A stretch of DNA of 64,000 nucleotides from the NCBI GenBank assembly GCA_905212085.1, contig CAJMDF010000002.1:24477-88476 (forward strand), in the 5' to 3' direction. The position numbers were made by a program, and so were the translations under genes. Source of the stretch: an uncultured Clostridium sp. Its GTDB lineage: Bacteria; Cyanobacteriota; Vampirovibrionia; Gastranaerophilales; Gastranaerophilaceae. This document shows positions 8,373 to 17,105 of the stretch, in pieces; positions within the stretch are counted from its first letter, which is position 1, and each line of letters opens with the position of its first letter. The notes beneath the pieces are model-generated. The model saw only the letters and a program-made list of their open reading frames with translations. It was not told the DNA's origin and did no database searches.

Positions 8373-8802
8373 TGTAATTGATTAAAAGGCTTATTCCTAA
8401 TCCTATAGTTGCACCACCTAGCGTTTTTAGGGTGATTTTTAAAGGTGCTTGATTTGTTATTGTGCTAATTTCTTGTTTAAATTCTTACTTAGTATCTTTT
8501 ATTAATGTTTTTACATTTTTATAGAAATTATCAATGCTTTGTTGTTCTAAATTATTGAAGTATTCTCCAAAATTTTTAGATTTTTCTAGTTGTTGATTAA
8601 AATAATTTTTTTCTTTTTCTAAGTAATCGTTATCATAAAAAACAGTTTTCATGAACTTTTTAAAAAATTGTTTTTTATTTGATAGCTCTTGTCTGGTATC
8701 GTATGCTTCTTTTGCCCCCAAAGCTATTCCGCCTGCAGATGCAAGGATTATATTTTGTTTAAGATTGTATTTATTGTCTGAAGAACTAATTTTTTGAATC
8801 AT
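8347..8802 (-). pseudogene. small membrane-associated protein split by an in-frame TAA
   Basis: The open part (8485-8802, 105 aa) starts MIQKISSSDNKYNLKQNI, has a hydrophobic Gly/Ala patch near residue 25, and ends KTLIKDTK with a TAA at 8485-8487. The same frame then stays open for 45 more codons to a TAA at 8347. That extension reads like a real C-terminus: a polar helix, LGGATIGLGISLLINYI as a membrane-like segment, then a lysine-rich end DKTKKK. This suggests a recent nonsense mutation in a gene of about 150 aa, or a natural short form. It begins 4 bp after the 834-aa gene, with AAGG upstream. Function unknown. Confidence 0.5.
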
Positions 8803-8806
8803 TATA

Positions 8807-11311
8807 TTAGCCTTTTATTATTTTTGTAAGTTTTGAATTATTTGTAAAATTAATATCTTGTTTTTTAGTTTCTTGTTTATTATCTATTGCTGTTTCAGTA
8901 TTTTTATGTGTGACTTCGTAAGATTTTATTGATCGTTTACCTGTTAGACGTTTCATAAAGTCATAGTATTTTCTTGTGAAACCTGTTGCTTTGTCTTGTT
9001 TTTCTTCTAGAGCGATTAATTGATCTCTTGAGTGAGTTCCCACTGCAACACCTACTGATTTTCTTGTCAGCCATTCACCTATTGTTGTGTTAGTGAATGT
9101 AATCCAGCTCATTCCGAATAATGATTGGTGATATTGTTTGCTGAATGTGCTGTTGAATAAGTCAATTAATAATGTTTGATAGAATAATCTTGAACCTTCT
9201 TGTACAAATCTTTCTTTGAATTTAGTTTTTGCTCCTTCTACATCATTACCGTTTGATTTCAACATTACCATGTTGTAGTTATCTGTCATAAGGAACCAGA
9301 TAGTAGCTGCTAGGGCTGCTGTTTTTGCAAGGTTTGATAATTCACTGTTAGATACGTTAGACATTGTATCAACGTTAAATGATTTTAGGATATTGTCTTT
9401 TACATAATCTTGGAATTCTTTTGGTGATAAGTTCTTTTTAGCTGCTTGATGTCCAATGTTTTCAATACTTTTTGCAAGAGATGATACATTTGAAATTCTT
9501 CTTAGTAATTCTTCTTGATCGGCTGATAATTTTGTATTTTTTGCAATTTTGCCGCTTGAAACATTTTGTATAAATTCTTCAAGAGCTTTTGAGTCTGTAA
9601 CATTTTTTTCTTTTGCATAATTTTTTACAATTGTGCTAAGAGTATTTTTATCTTTTATATCTAATTTTAAGAAACTTGATTTTTTGCTTAGTGATTTGAT
9701 GGCGTCATCAATTACAGTGTATGGTAATGTACCGTATTTCCATACAAATTTGAATGGAGCTAAGAAGAAGTTTACGAATGGTTTAATTTTTTTATCTTTT
9801 GCTCCAAGACTTATTGTTCCATCAGGGTTTGTTGAAGTTTTTGCAATTTTTCTATATTCTTCTGCTAAATTATTGAAGCCGTTTTTATCAAGGACTTTAG
9901 TAATTTCGCTGAATTTTTCTTTTGAAATTCTGTAATCCTTAATTTGAGTTAAGTCATTATAATGTTTTTTAAAGTATCCTGAGAATGATTTCCAAGCATT
10001 ATCTATTGATGAAACTTTTCTAAGTCCTTTTACTGCAAATCCTCCTCCGATAATTACGCCTACTGCTTTAAGTACTGTATTTAATGAAAGTAGAGGTTTT
10101 TGTTGTTTTTCTTTATCTTCTTTATTATTTGATGCTTTGAATGACAGATCAGGTTTAATATTAGCTTCAGGAGCGTGATTTTTCTCATTTTCAGCTCTTG
10201 CTTCTTCAGGTGTTAATCTTGTGATATGTTTTCCGTTGATTACACGAGAGAATGCTTCGGTTGTAAGAGTTGTTAGTGCTGTCATCAACATAATACCCAT
10301 TTTTGAATTGTTGATGTATTTATTTAGAGCTCCTAATGTTACAAGTGTGATGTATGCATTGAAACCTATTCTTGCCATTTCTTGTTTAAATCTTACTTTT
10401 TGTTCATGAGATGCTTCTTTTTTATCGTCATCCATCATTCTTGATAAGTTATAAGCATCGTTAGCTAGGAATATTGCAGGTGGAAGTCCTGATACTATAC
10501 GATTTAATGATCTTTCATGTTTCGTATCATAGTTTCCTGTTTTGGGGTCAAACATTTTTACTGATTGTCTAAATACTTTTGATGAAATTTCTGCATCAGG
10601 TTTTTCTTTCAAATCTTTCATTGTTTCAAACAATCCGCGTAAAGAATTTACTTTCGCATCTACTTTTGATCTTTGTCTTATTGATTTGAAAAATGGTTGT
10701 TTTAGAGTTTTTTCTGACCAACCCTTAAGAGGTTTTATTTTTCCTGCTAATGTCACAATCCCGTTTAGAATGTCTGCAGGTAGTATTTTTACAGGATAAA
10801 TTAAGCCGTCCCAAATAAGTTGAGGAATAGTTTTTTTATTGAAAGTGATTTTATCTCCTTTAATTTCAACCATTTTCTTTGTAAGCTCAGAATCTCTGAC
10901 ACTTTCAAATAATTCTTGTCCGATTGAAGATTGAAGCTTTTCACCGTTTTTACCAGTTTTTTCTATTCCTGTATATTTTTTCGCAAATTGCAAGAATTCG
11001 TTAATACTATATTCTCCAGCTTTTTTATAACTTGGAGCAAATCTTAAAGCTAATCCTGTAGCCAGTAATGCTCCTACCGTATAAAGAAGAGGTTTCATTT
11101 TGTCATCTTTTTGAGGTTGTTTTTTGTCCCCATTAAAAGAAAGACCTTTAAAAGATAAATCGTTTGAAATACTTTTTAAAGGTCTCTCGTTTATTAAATT
11201 TTTTGAAGACATGAACTCGGAAGAAAGAGGAACATGTTTGGGAGATAATTCTCCTGCTGACTTTTGTCGTTGTTTCACTGTGTCGTAGTTCGTTAATCTT
11301 CCTATAATCAT
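8807..11311 (-). CDS. large hypothetical protein with repeated membrane segments
   Basis: 834 aa, not recognised. The N-terminal ~50 residues are polar and include DLSFKGLSFNGDKK. Hydrophobic helices occur near residues 75-90, around 270-285, 315-350, 415-430 and 655-675, separated by Lys-rich helical regions. A second DLSFKASNNKEDK block near residue 390 precedes LLSLNTVLKAVGVIIGGG, and the N-terminal region has a comparable MKPLLYTVGALLATGL. This hints at an internal duplication of a 'SFK - polar - hydrophobic helix' module. GGAAGGA lies before the ATG. The partner at 8485-8802 follows by 4 bp. Neither nuclease nor transport motifs are seen. Confidence 0.6.
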   Translation of the reverse strand: MIIGRLTNYDTVKQRQKSAGELSPKHVPLSSEFMSSKNLINERPLKSISNDLSFKGLSFNGDKKQPQKDDKMKPLLYTVGALLATGLALRFAPSYKKAGEYSINEFLQFAKKYTGIEKTGKNGEKLQSSIGQELFESVRDSELTKKMVEIKGDKITFNKKTIPQLIWDGLIYPVKILPADILNGIVTLAGKIKPLKGWSEKTLKQPFFKSIRQRSKVDAKVNSLRGLFETMKDLKEKPDAEISSKVFRQSVKMFDPKTGNYDTKHERSLNRIVSGLPPAIFLANDAYNLSRMMDDDKKEASHEQKVRFKQEMARIGFNAYITLVTLGALNKYINNSKMGIMLMTALTTLTTEAFSRVINGKHITRLTPEEARAENEKNHAPEANIKPDLSFKASNNKEDKEKQQKPLLSLNTVLKAVGVIIGGGFAVKGLRKVSSIDNAWKSFSGYFKKHYNDLTQIKDYRISKEKFSEITKVLDKNGFNNLAEEYRKIAKTSTNPDGTISLGAKDKKIKPFVNFFLAPFKFVWKYGTLPYTVIDDAIKSLSKKSSFLKLDIKDKNTLSTIVKNYAKEKNVTDSKALEEFIQNVSSGKIAKNTKLSADQEELLRRISNVSSLAKSIENIGHQAAKKNLSPKEFQDYVKDNILKSFNVDTMSNVSNSELSNLAKTAALAATIWFLMTDNYNMVMLKSNGNDVEGAKTKFKERFVQEGSRLFYQTLLIDLFNSTFSKQYHQSLFGMSWITFTNTTIGEWLTRKSVGVAVGTHSRDQLIALEEKQDKATGFTRKYYDFMKRLTGKRSIKSYEVTHKNTETAIDNKQETKKQDINFTNNSKLTKIIKG

Positions 11312-11405
11312 TTGTCTTTTTCCTTCCCGTCATGTATTTTTAACTGAACATGTTTTTTTGACAAGTGGCAGTATATACAAAATTTACAGTATTTAACATA
11401 TATTT

Positions 11406-12206
11406 TTATAAATGCTGTAATACTGATAAAATCAGACTTTTAAACTTTATTTTAGCAGAGTTTGCAGATTCAATAACTTCTTCATGAGATAGTTTCCCGC
11501 TTGTTTCAGAACTTGCTGTATTTGTGATACAACTTATACCTAAGATGTTAAGTCCGCAATAGTTCCCAACTATAGCTTCTGGGACAGTCGACATTCCAAC
11601 AGCATCTCCGCCAAGTTTTCTAATCATTTTTATTTCTGCGGGTGTCTCATATGAAGGACCGGAATTTGCCCAATATACACCTTTTTTTATATCTATACCT
11701 AAATCATCAGCACATTTTTCTGCTATTTTGATTAATGATTTTTTATAAACTTCTGTCATATCAGGGAAACGTTCTCCTAATTTTTCATCATTCGGACCTA
11801 TAAGAGGATTTGAACCCATATGATTTATATGATCAGTTATTAACATTAGATCTGCAGGTCTGTATTCTTCGTTTACGGCTCCTGCTGCGTTTGTAAGGAT
11901 TAGAGTTTTTATCCCAAGAGCTTTCATAACTTTGATAGGATAAGTTATTTCTTGCATTGTATGACCTTCATAAAAATGGTTGCGTCCTTGCATCATTAAA
12001 ACTTTTTTGCCTTTGATTTCTGCAAAAACCAATCTGCCTTTGTGTCCTTGTACTGTTGATTTGATAAAATCGGGAATTTCATTATATGGAATAGCATAAT
12101 CACAGTATTCATCTGCTAATTCTCCAAGTCCGGAGCCTAGAATAATAGCAATTTCCGGTTTAAAATCATTCGTTTTTTCCCTTATAAATTCAATAGTATT
12201 TTGCAT
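11406..12206 (-). CDS. punA: purine-nucleoside phosphorylase
   Basis: Trimeric (type I) purine nucleoside phosphorylase: purine nucleoside plus phosphate gives base plus (deoxy)ribose-1-phosphate, in salvage. Motifs include IAIILGSGLGELAD (phosphate loop), GHKGRLVFAE, MQGRNHFYEGHTM, LTNAAGAVN, the purine-site SGPSYETPAEI and GMSTVPEAIV. The frame reaches back to an ATG at 12227, but AAAAGGAG lies seven bases before the ATG at 12206, which is the likely start (MQNTIEFIREK). A terminator hairpin separates it from the RpoZ-like gene. Family assignment is sure; the symbol follows the type I convention. Confidence 0.93.
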   Translation of the reverse strand: MQNTIEFIREKTNDFKPEIAIILGSGLGELADEYCDYAIPYNEIPDFIKSTVQGHKGRLVFAEIKGKKVLMMQGRNHFYEGHTMQEITYPIKVMKALGIKTLILTNAAGAVNEEYRPADLMLITDHINHMGSNPLIGPNDEKLGERFPDMTEVYKKSLIKIAEKCADDLGIDIKKGVYWANSGPSYETPAEIKMIRKLGGDAVGMSTVPEAIVGNYCGLNILGISCITNTASSETSGKLSHEEVIESANSAKIKFKSLILSVLQHL

Positions 12207-12228
12207 ATATAAACTCCTTTTCCCCATT

Positions 12229-12258
12229 AAAAAAGTTAGAGGTTACTCTAACTTTTTT
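12229..12258 (-). terminator. rho-independent terminator after the RpoZ-like gene
   Basis: 12-bp stem (12229-12240 with 12247-12258), 6-nt loop, with a T run at the minus-strand 3' side. It lies between the RpoZ-like gene and punA, so punA probably has its own promoter or depends on read-through. Confidence 0.7.
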
Positions 12259-12287
12259 ATAAAACTTTATCCATTTATCAGATGAAA

Positions 12288-12530
12288 TTAGCCTACTAAA
12301 CGGTCATCATCTGCTTCTGCAGCTTTAACCATAATGGCATGTTCCACAGGATTTTCTTTTTTATAAGTTGTGTCAAAATTTTCTTCAAAATTGAAATCGT
12401 CATGAGCTTTTTTTGCTTGATTTTCATCTACAAGTTTTTTTGCAAGCTCTGCAATTTCATATACTAATTGATATCTGTTGTCGGTATTTTCGTTTAAATC
12501 CCATGCAACTCTTATTATTTGATCCATCAT
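12288..12530 (-). CDS. rpoZ: RNA polymerase omega subunit-like protein
   Basis: 80 aa. The pattern NRYQLVYEIAELAKKLVDE, then KKENPVEHAIMVKAAE, matches omega: the RYxLV helix binding the beta' subunit, then K-x-V-x-x-A-hydrophobic. Omega assists assembly of RNA polymerase. The N-terminus lacks the usual PS/T-ID start and the protein has an acidic middle insertion, so the call is probable rather than certain. GAGG precedes the first of two adjacent ATGs. It is monocistronic, ending at a terminator. Confidence 0.6.
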   Translation of the reverse strand: MMDQIIRVAWDLNENTDNRYQLVYEIAELAKKLVDENQAKKAHDDFNFEENFDTTYKKENPVEHAIMVKAAEADDDRLVG

Positions 12531-12633
12531 AAGTTAAAACCTCACTTTTTGTTTAATATATATATTTAATACTATAATACAAAAAAAAATTTGGCAAGTG
12601 GCAAAAATTTCTGAATTGTTGTATAATTGACTT

Positions 12634-13263
12634 ATGAAAATTTTTGACGGAATTCACAAATATATTTTAATAGAATTCGTTATTTGGTTTTTCATTTTGT
12701 GTGTCGCTGTTGCAGGTATCAAAATTCACCATTATCACAAGGAAAAAGAACTTGTAACTTATCAGATTTTTATGCCCGATGTAGATGGATTGATTGTAGG
12801 CTCCCCTGTAAAATTTATGGGGGTACAAGTTGGGTATGTCGAAAAAGTAAAAATTGTATCTAATGAGGTATATTTGAAAATTGTTATAACAGACAAAGAT
12901 GTTGAATTACCTAAGGGATCTATAGCTACTGTTGAATTTAACGGGATGGGAGGGTCTAAATCTTTAGAAATCTATCCACCTACAGATGAGAGTATTACTG
13001 CTAATAAATTAATTGTTGTACAATCTCCTAAAAGACTTCATGATTCTTTAGGTTTATTAAATGATATGTTTGATAAAATTGGTTCTATATCAACAAGGCT
13101 TTCATTTTTTGCCAAAGAAACCGGTGCTGTTGAAATGGGAAAGGGTGTTAATATAGGAGAAATCCAAAGTAATATGGGTATTTTAGATAAATGGATAAAA
13201 GAGTTTTCAAGCTTTAAAAAAGAAGGGGTAAAAGATGAACAAAGAAAAAGTCAGAATAATTAA
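12634..13263 (+). CDS. MCE/MlaD-family lipid-transport protein
   Basis: 209 aa: an N-terminal membrane anchor (~residues 10-28) and one MCE domain (TYQIFMPDVDGLIVGSPVKF, then MGVQVGYVEKVKIV). MCE proteins form periplasmic hexamers that shuttle lipids between membranes, which implies an outer membrane. The C-terminal ~70 residues are helical. No MlaE permease or MlaF ATPase is adjacent. Its 3' end overlaps upp by 29 bp, so the two are co-transcribed. It lies divergent to the RpoZ-like gene; a TATAAT at 12622-12627 sits just upstream of the ATG. Confidence 0.85.
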   Translation: MKIFDGIHKYILIEFVIWFFILCVAVAGIKIHHYHKEKELVTYQIFMPDVDGLIVGSPVKFMGVQVGYVEKVKIVSNEVYLKIVITDKDVELPKGSIATVEFNGMGGSKSLEIYPPTDESITANKLIVVQSPKRLHDSLGLLNDMFDKIGSISTRLSFFAKETGAVEMGKGVNIGEIQSNMGILDKWIKEFSSFKKEGVKDEQRKSQNN

Positions 13264-13885
13264 TAATCCTGTTGTTTTGTTGAATTTATGTACTATGCGT
13301 GATAAAAACACAGATAGTCAGGGGGTAAGAATTGCAACAAGAAAAATTACAAGATGTCTTTTATATGAGGCTGCAAAAAATTTACCATTAGTTGATACTC
13401 AGGTGACTACTCCATTAACGACTTTTACAACAAAGACTGTTGACCCTAATATCAATTTAATTATTTCTCCAATTTTGCGTGCGGGGCTTATTTTTACGGA
13501 TGAAGCTATTGATATTTTGCCACAGGCTTGTATAAGGCATATAGGGATGTACAGAGATGAAAAGACTTTAAAACCTATATGGTATTATAACAAAGTTCCA
13601 ATGGAAGCTCCTAATCCTGAAAAATTTTATATTTATATAACAGACCCTATGTTAGCTACGGGAAATTCTTTGCTTGAAGCTATAAAGTTGTATGCAGATA
13701 AAGGAATTCCGATTGATAATATAAAAGTTATTTGTATTATTGCTGCTCCTCAGGGTATTGAAAATATCCAAAAACATTATCCGAATATTGAAATTATAAC
13801 AGCTGCAGTTGATGAATGTTTGAACGAAAAAGGTTATATAGTTCCAGGTATGGGTGATGCCGGAGATAGAATTTTTAATACTTAA
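13235..13885 (+). CDS. upp: uracil phosphoribosyltransferase
   Basis: Converts uracil plus PRPP to UMP in pyrimidine salvage. 216 aa is the normal length. Motifs: SPILRAGLIFTDEAIDILP, the PRPP loop TDPMLATGNSLLEAI (usually DPMLATGGS) and the C-terminal GYIVPGMGDAGDRIFNT uracil-binding block. The ATG at 13235 follows AAGGGG and lies inside the MCE gene. A strong terminator follows. Confidence 0.96.
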   Translation: MNKEKVRIINNPVVLLNLCTMRDKNTDSQGVRIATRKITRCLLYEAAKNLPLVDTQVTTPLTTFTTKTVDPNINLIISPILRAGLIFTDEAIDILPQACIRHIGMYRDEKTLKPIWYYNKVPMEAPNPEKFYIYITDPMLATGNSLLEAIKLYADKGIPIDNIKVICIIAAPQGIENIQKHYPNIEIITAAVDECLNEKGYIVPGMGDAGDRIFNT

Positions 13886-13911
13886 TTTTAATTGTAAATA
13901 AATATAAACGG

Positions 13912-13962
13912 AAATAACGGTATTTTTAAAGAATATTTTTTAATATACCGTTATTTTTTTTG
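13912..13962 (+). terminator. rho-independent terminator after upp
   Basis: 12-bp stem (13912-13923 with 13945-13956) whose right arm runs into a long T tract (13954-13961). Confidence 0.8.
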
Positions 13963-13988
13963 TGTGTAAGAAATAGGAATATAATTAT

Positions 13989-15797
13989 ATGGATTTTCAA
14001 ATTACGAGTTTGAGTTCAAATTCAGGTTCTGCAGAGCCTAAAAATGATATTGAAAAATTAAAAAAGGAAGCAAGAGCTAAAGGTGAATATATTGTTACGG
14101 TAAGTGGCAATGAAAAAGGGCTTACTGCTATCGCTCGTAAATTTAATATGTCTTTATCTGATTTTAAAAAGCTTACAGGACTTACAAAAGATTTTCTTTC
14201 TAAAGAGCAGGTGATAAAAAATGTTCCGCATGAAAAAATTCCTGATGGTAAAGATTTGAAATATTTGGCAGAAAAAAACGGAATGACATTGGATGAATTG
14301 TTAGCATTAAATAGTTTACCTAAAAATTATAAGCCTTCAAAAGGAGAGGTTTTCTATATTTTTCCAAAAGATACAGTGAGAAAAATTTCTCCTAAAAAAA
14401 CACCAGTAGATAAGAGCTCAAAACAAGTAAAAAACACTCAGGTGCAAAAGGTTATAAAAAAAACAGTTCCTTCTGCAAAGCCAAATGAGATTGCAAAACA
14501 AATTCTGGATGCTGTATCCTCAAATTTTGGAGCTGTAGGTAAAGAAGATTTTACAAAGGCGTTTTTAAAAATTAATGATAAAAATGTAAAACAAGTAATT
14601 CAGGCTTATAATGAATTACCGGATAATGACGAATCACTGATAAATGCAATATCTTCAGAGGTATGGAGCTCAAAAGATTTAAGAAAAGATGCAATAATGA
14701 ATATCTACGACAATTTAGCCAGACAGACTAAAACAGTAAATGCAGTAAGAAGACAAGAGTTTAAAGCGGAATTAGATAGTCAGTTTGGAAAAATTATCGG
14801 TATGGTAAATACTGAAAAGTTAGATTCTATGATTAATGATATGATTAATCCCAAAAGAGAAAATAATTATTCAAACAATAAATCAAAGTCTTATCCTTCT
14901 GAATTGTTAAAAAGTTCAAATGGTGGCAACAGTAATGATATTACAAGTTCTACTCTGACAAATATTAAAGATAGCAGTGGGAATTATGTTACTGCCGGAA
15001 CATTAAAAAAATGGGCTATAAGCAGCGGTAAAAATGATAAAGGTTTTAGCAAAGTTGAAAATCCTTATATAGTAAGACCTTTGCCAAATTATAATACTGA
15101 AACTAAAAAAATTGAGGCTTTGACGGAACTAAGAGAGCCTACTAATAATGGTGATTTAAATGGTAAGGTTATCATTCTAAATTCAGGACATGGCGGATAT
15201 CAGCAAAATAACGGATATTTTGATCCTGGGACTGTGCTTTCTGTAAAAAATGCAGAAGGTAAAGAAATGCCTATTGAGGAATGGCGTGTAGCTCAAAATT
15301 TTGTAGATAGCTTATCAGATGAATTAAGAAGCAGAGGAGCAAATGTTATTTTTGTGTCAGGTGCTGTTAAAAATGGCGGAATGGCAAAACAACATTATCT
15401 GGAAAATTTGATTGCAGGTAATAAAGGTTCAGATGAGATGAGAGAATTAATTAGTGATACTGATAAATCAGATATGCTGTTCCTTTCTGTACATGTCGAA
15501 TCAGCAAAGGAAAGACCGAATGCCAGAATGTGTACGGTAAGATATACAAAAGATATTGATAAAAAGTTGTCAGAAAATATAAGCAAGCACTTGAAAAAAG
15601 GTTTTATGGCTCTGACGCCTGATGTCACACATGATAATTTGTATGTAAATAATGCAACAAAAGGAGTTAGAGCATCATTATTAGAAATTGGTAATATCGC
15701 AAACAGTCATATTACAAATTCTCTGTTATCAAGTTACGATCAGAAAAAATATATGAAATGCGTAGCCGATGCAATTGAAGATACTATTAATAATTAA
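13989..15797 (+). CDS. N-acetylmuramoyl-L-alanine amidase with LysM-like repeats
   Basis: 602 aa. Residues ~35-135 hold two degenerate LysM-type modules (EKGLTAIARKFNMSLSDFKK; LKYLAEKNGMTLDELLALN). After a helical spacer, an Amidase_3 zinc domain occupies ~390-600: IILNSGHGG (His ligand), PIEEWRVAQNF (Glu ligand), FLSVHVES (His ligand) and ASLLEIGNIAN (catalytic Glu). It cleaves the lactyl-peptide bond of peptidoglycan. No signal peptide is visible: the N-terminus is polar (MDFQITSLSSNSGSAEPKN), so export is unexplained. A second LysM hydrolase follows after 11 bp. Confidence 0.88.
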   Translation: MDFQITSLSSNSGSAEPKNDIEKLKKEARAKGEYIVTVSGNEKGLTAIARKFNMSLSDFKKLTGLTKDFLSKEQVIKNVPHEKIPDGKDLKYLAEKNGMTLDELLALNSLPKNYKPSKGEVFYIFPKDTVRKISPKKTPVDKSSKQVKNTQVQKVIKKTVPSAKPNEIAKQILDAVSSNFGAVGKEDFTKAFLKINDKNVKQVIQAYNELPDNDESLINAISSEVWSSKDLRKDAIMNIYDNLARQTKTVNAVRRQEFKAELDSQFGKIIGMVNTEKLDSMINDMINPKRENNYSNNKSKSYPSELLKSSNGGNSNDITSSTLTNIKDSSGNYVTAGTLKKWAISSGKNDKGFSKVENPYIVRPLPNYNTETKKIEALTELREPTNNGDLNGKVIILNSGHGGYQQNNGYFDPGTVLSVKNAEGKEMPIEEWRVAQNFVDSLSDELRSRGANVIFVSGAVKNGGMAKQHYLENLIAGNKGSDEMRELISDTDKSDMLFLSVHVESAKERPNARMCTVRYTKDIDKKLSENISKHLKKGFMALTPDVTHDNLYVNNATKGVRASLLEIGNIANSHITNSLLSSYDQKKYMKCVADAIEDTINN

Positions 15798-15808
15798 GGT
15801 AATTAAAA

Positions 15809-17095
15809 ATGTTTGGATTTAGTTTATTAAATTTTATTGCTGATTTTTTCGGATTTTCATCCGATAAGAAAATTGAACAGAAAAGTTATAATAATAAGCA
15901 ACCTAAAGTTGTTTATCATAAAGTAAATTCTGGTGAAACACTGTATTCTATTGCCAGAGCTAACGGTATATCCGTTGAAGAGTTAAAGTCTGCTAATGGT
16001 TTAAAAGGAGATGCATTAGCTGTCGGGCAGAATTTAAAAATTCCTGCAAAATATTCTGGAACAATATTCCCAAAAACTAAAAAATCTGATAATTCAGGAT
16101 TTCAGATGTATAGAGAAATTTCTGATGAAGAAATCGCAAAAGCAAATGCTCAAAATAAATTTGTAAAAATAACTAAAAACCCTCCTTATACTATAAAAAA
16201 AGGTGATACCGCAGAATTAATTGCTAAAAAATTTAATGTATCTCCTGATGCAATTATTGCTCTTAATTCTTTGGATGAAAAAATTTTAAAAATTGGTACG
16301 GTAATAAAAATTCCGGAAACAAGAACTGTAAGAAATGTAAGAAATATAAGCGATGTCGCTAAAGCTACAGGATTAAGTTTAGAATATATAAAAAAACTTG
16401 AACAAATGGAAGAAAAGCATAATAAAATATATTCTGACAGAAATAGAGTAAAAACTATAGGTATTGGGCATGCATTGTCAAATTCCGAAGCTAAAAAGTT
16501 TTCCGGCAAAACTTTATCAGATGCTCAAGTGTATACAATGCTGGCTCAGGATTTGATAGACAGAGAGCAAAATATAAAATTGCTTATAGGTGATGCTGCT
16601 TATAAAAAAATGCCTCAACCTGTAAAAGATTCTATAATGGATTTTGTATTTAATAGGGGAGAAACAGTATTTGAAAATAAAAAAGATTTGATTAGTAGTT
16701 TGCAAAAAGGAGATTATAAATCGGCTATTGCAAAACTTGATACAGATTATTCTATTATGAAATTTGATTCTCAATCAGAATTAAAAGCTTATATGAATAA
16801 ATTTAAGGATAAAAGAATTTTTTTGGTTGAAAAAGATGGTAAAACATTGCGAAAATATTTAAGCGGGCTTGATAAACGAAGATTATTTGAAATTTCACAT
16901 GCAAGCAAAATTTATAAAAATAATATTCCCAAAGAAATTATAGCTTCCGCTCAAAGATTATATAACAGAGGGTTGTATTTTATGAATTTGGAAGCTCAAA
17001 ACAGTGTTTACCCCCAAAGTACATATCAAAATGTTAAAGCAGACTTTAACATTCTTGTGAATGGTTGGTTTAATCAAAAAATTAAATTAAAATAA
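15809..17095 (+). CDS. LysM-domain phage-type lysozyme (GH24-like)
   Basis: 428 aa. Two clear LysM modules (VNSGETLYSIARANGISVEE, ~38-83; IKKGDTAELIAKKFNVSPDA, ~127-172) precede a GH24 muramidase domain (~185-330): catalytic Glu in KKLEQMEEKH, then VKTIGIGHALSNSEAKKF, SDAQVYTMLAQDL and DSIMDFVFNRG. It would cut the MurNAc-GlcNAc bond. The start MFGFSLLNFIADFFGFS is amphipathic rather than a signal peptide. It forms a pair with the amidase just upstream, giving two complementary wall-cutting activities. No holin or phage genes are nearby. Confidence 0.85.
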   Translation: MFGFSLLNFIADFFGFSSDKKIEQKSYNNKQPKVVYHKVNSGETLYSIARANGISVEELKSANGLKGDALAVGQNLKIPAKYSGTIFPKTKKSDNSGFQMYREISDEEIAKANAQNKFVKITKNPPYTIKKGDTAELIAKKFNVSPDAIIALNSLDEKILKIGTVIKIPETRTVRNVRNISDVAKATGLSLEYIKKLEQMEEKHNKIYSDRNRVKTIGIGHALSNSEAKKFSGKTLSDAQVYTMLAQDLIDREQNIKLLIGDAAYKKMPQPVKDSIMDFVFNRGETVFENKKDLISSLQKGDYKSAIAKLDTDYSIMKFDSQSELKAYMNKFKDKRIFLVEKDGKTLRKYLSGLDKRRLFEISHASKIYKNNIPKEIIASAQRLYNRGLYFMNLEAQNSVYPQSTYQNVKADFNILVNGWFNQKIKLK

Positions 17096-17105
17096 TAAAT
17101 AAAAA

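Noticed and set aside
13989..17095. Prophage lysis module
   Set aside because: Lysozyme and amidase are present, but there is no holin, spanin, capsid, terminase or integrase, and housekeeping genes flank them.
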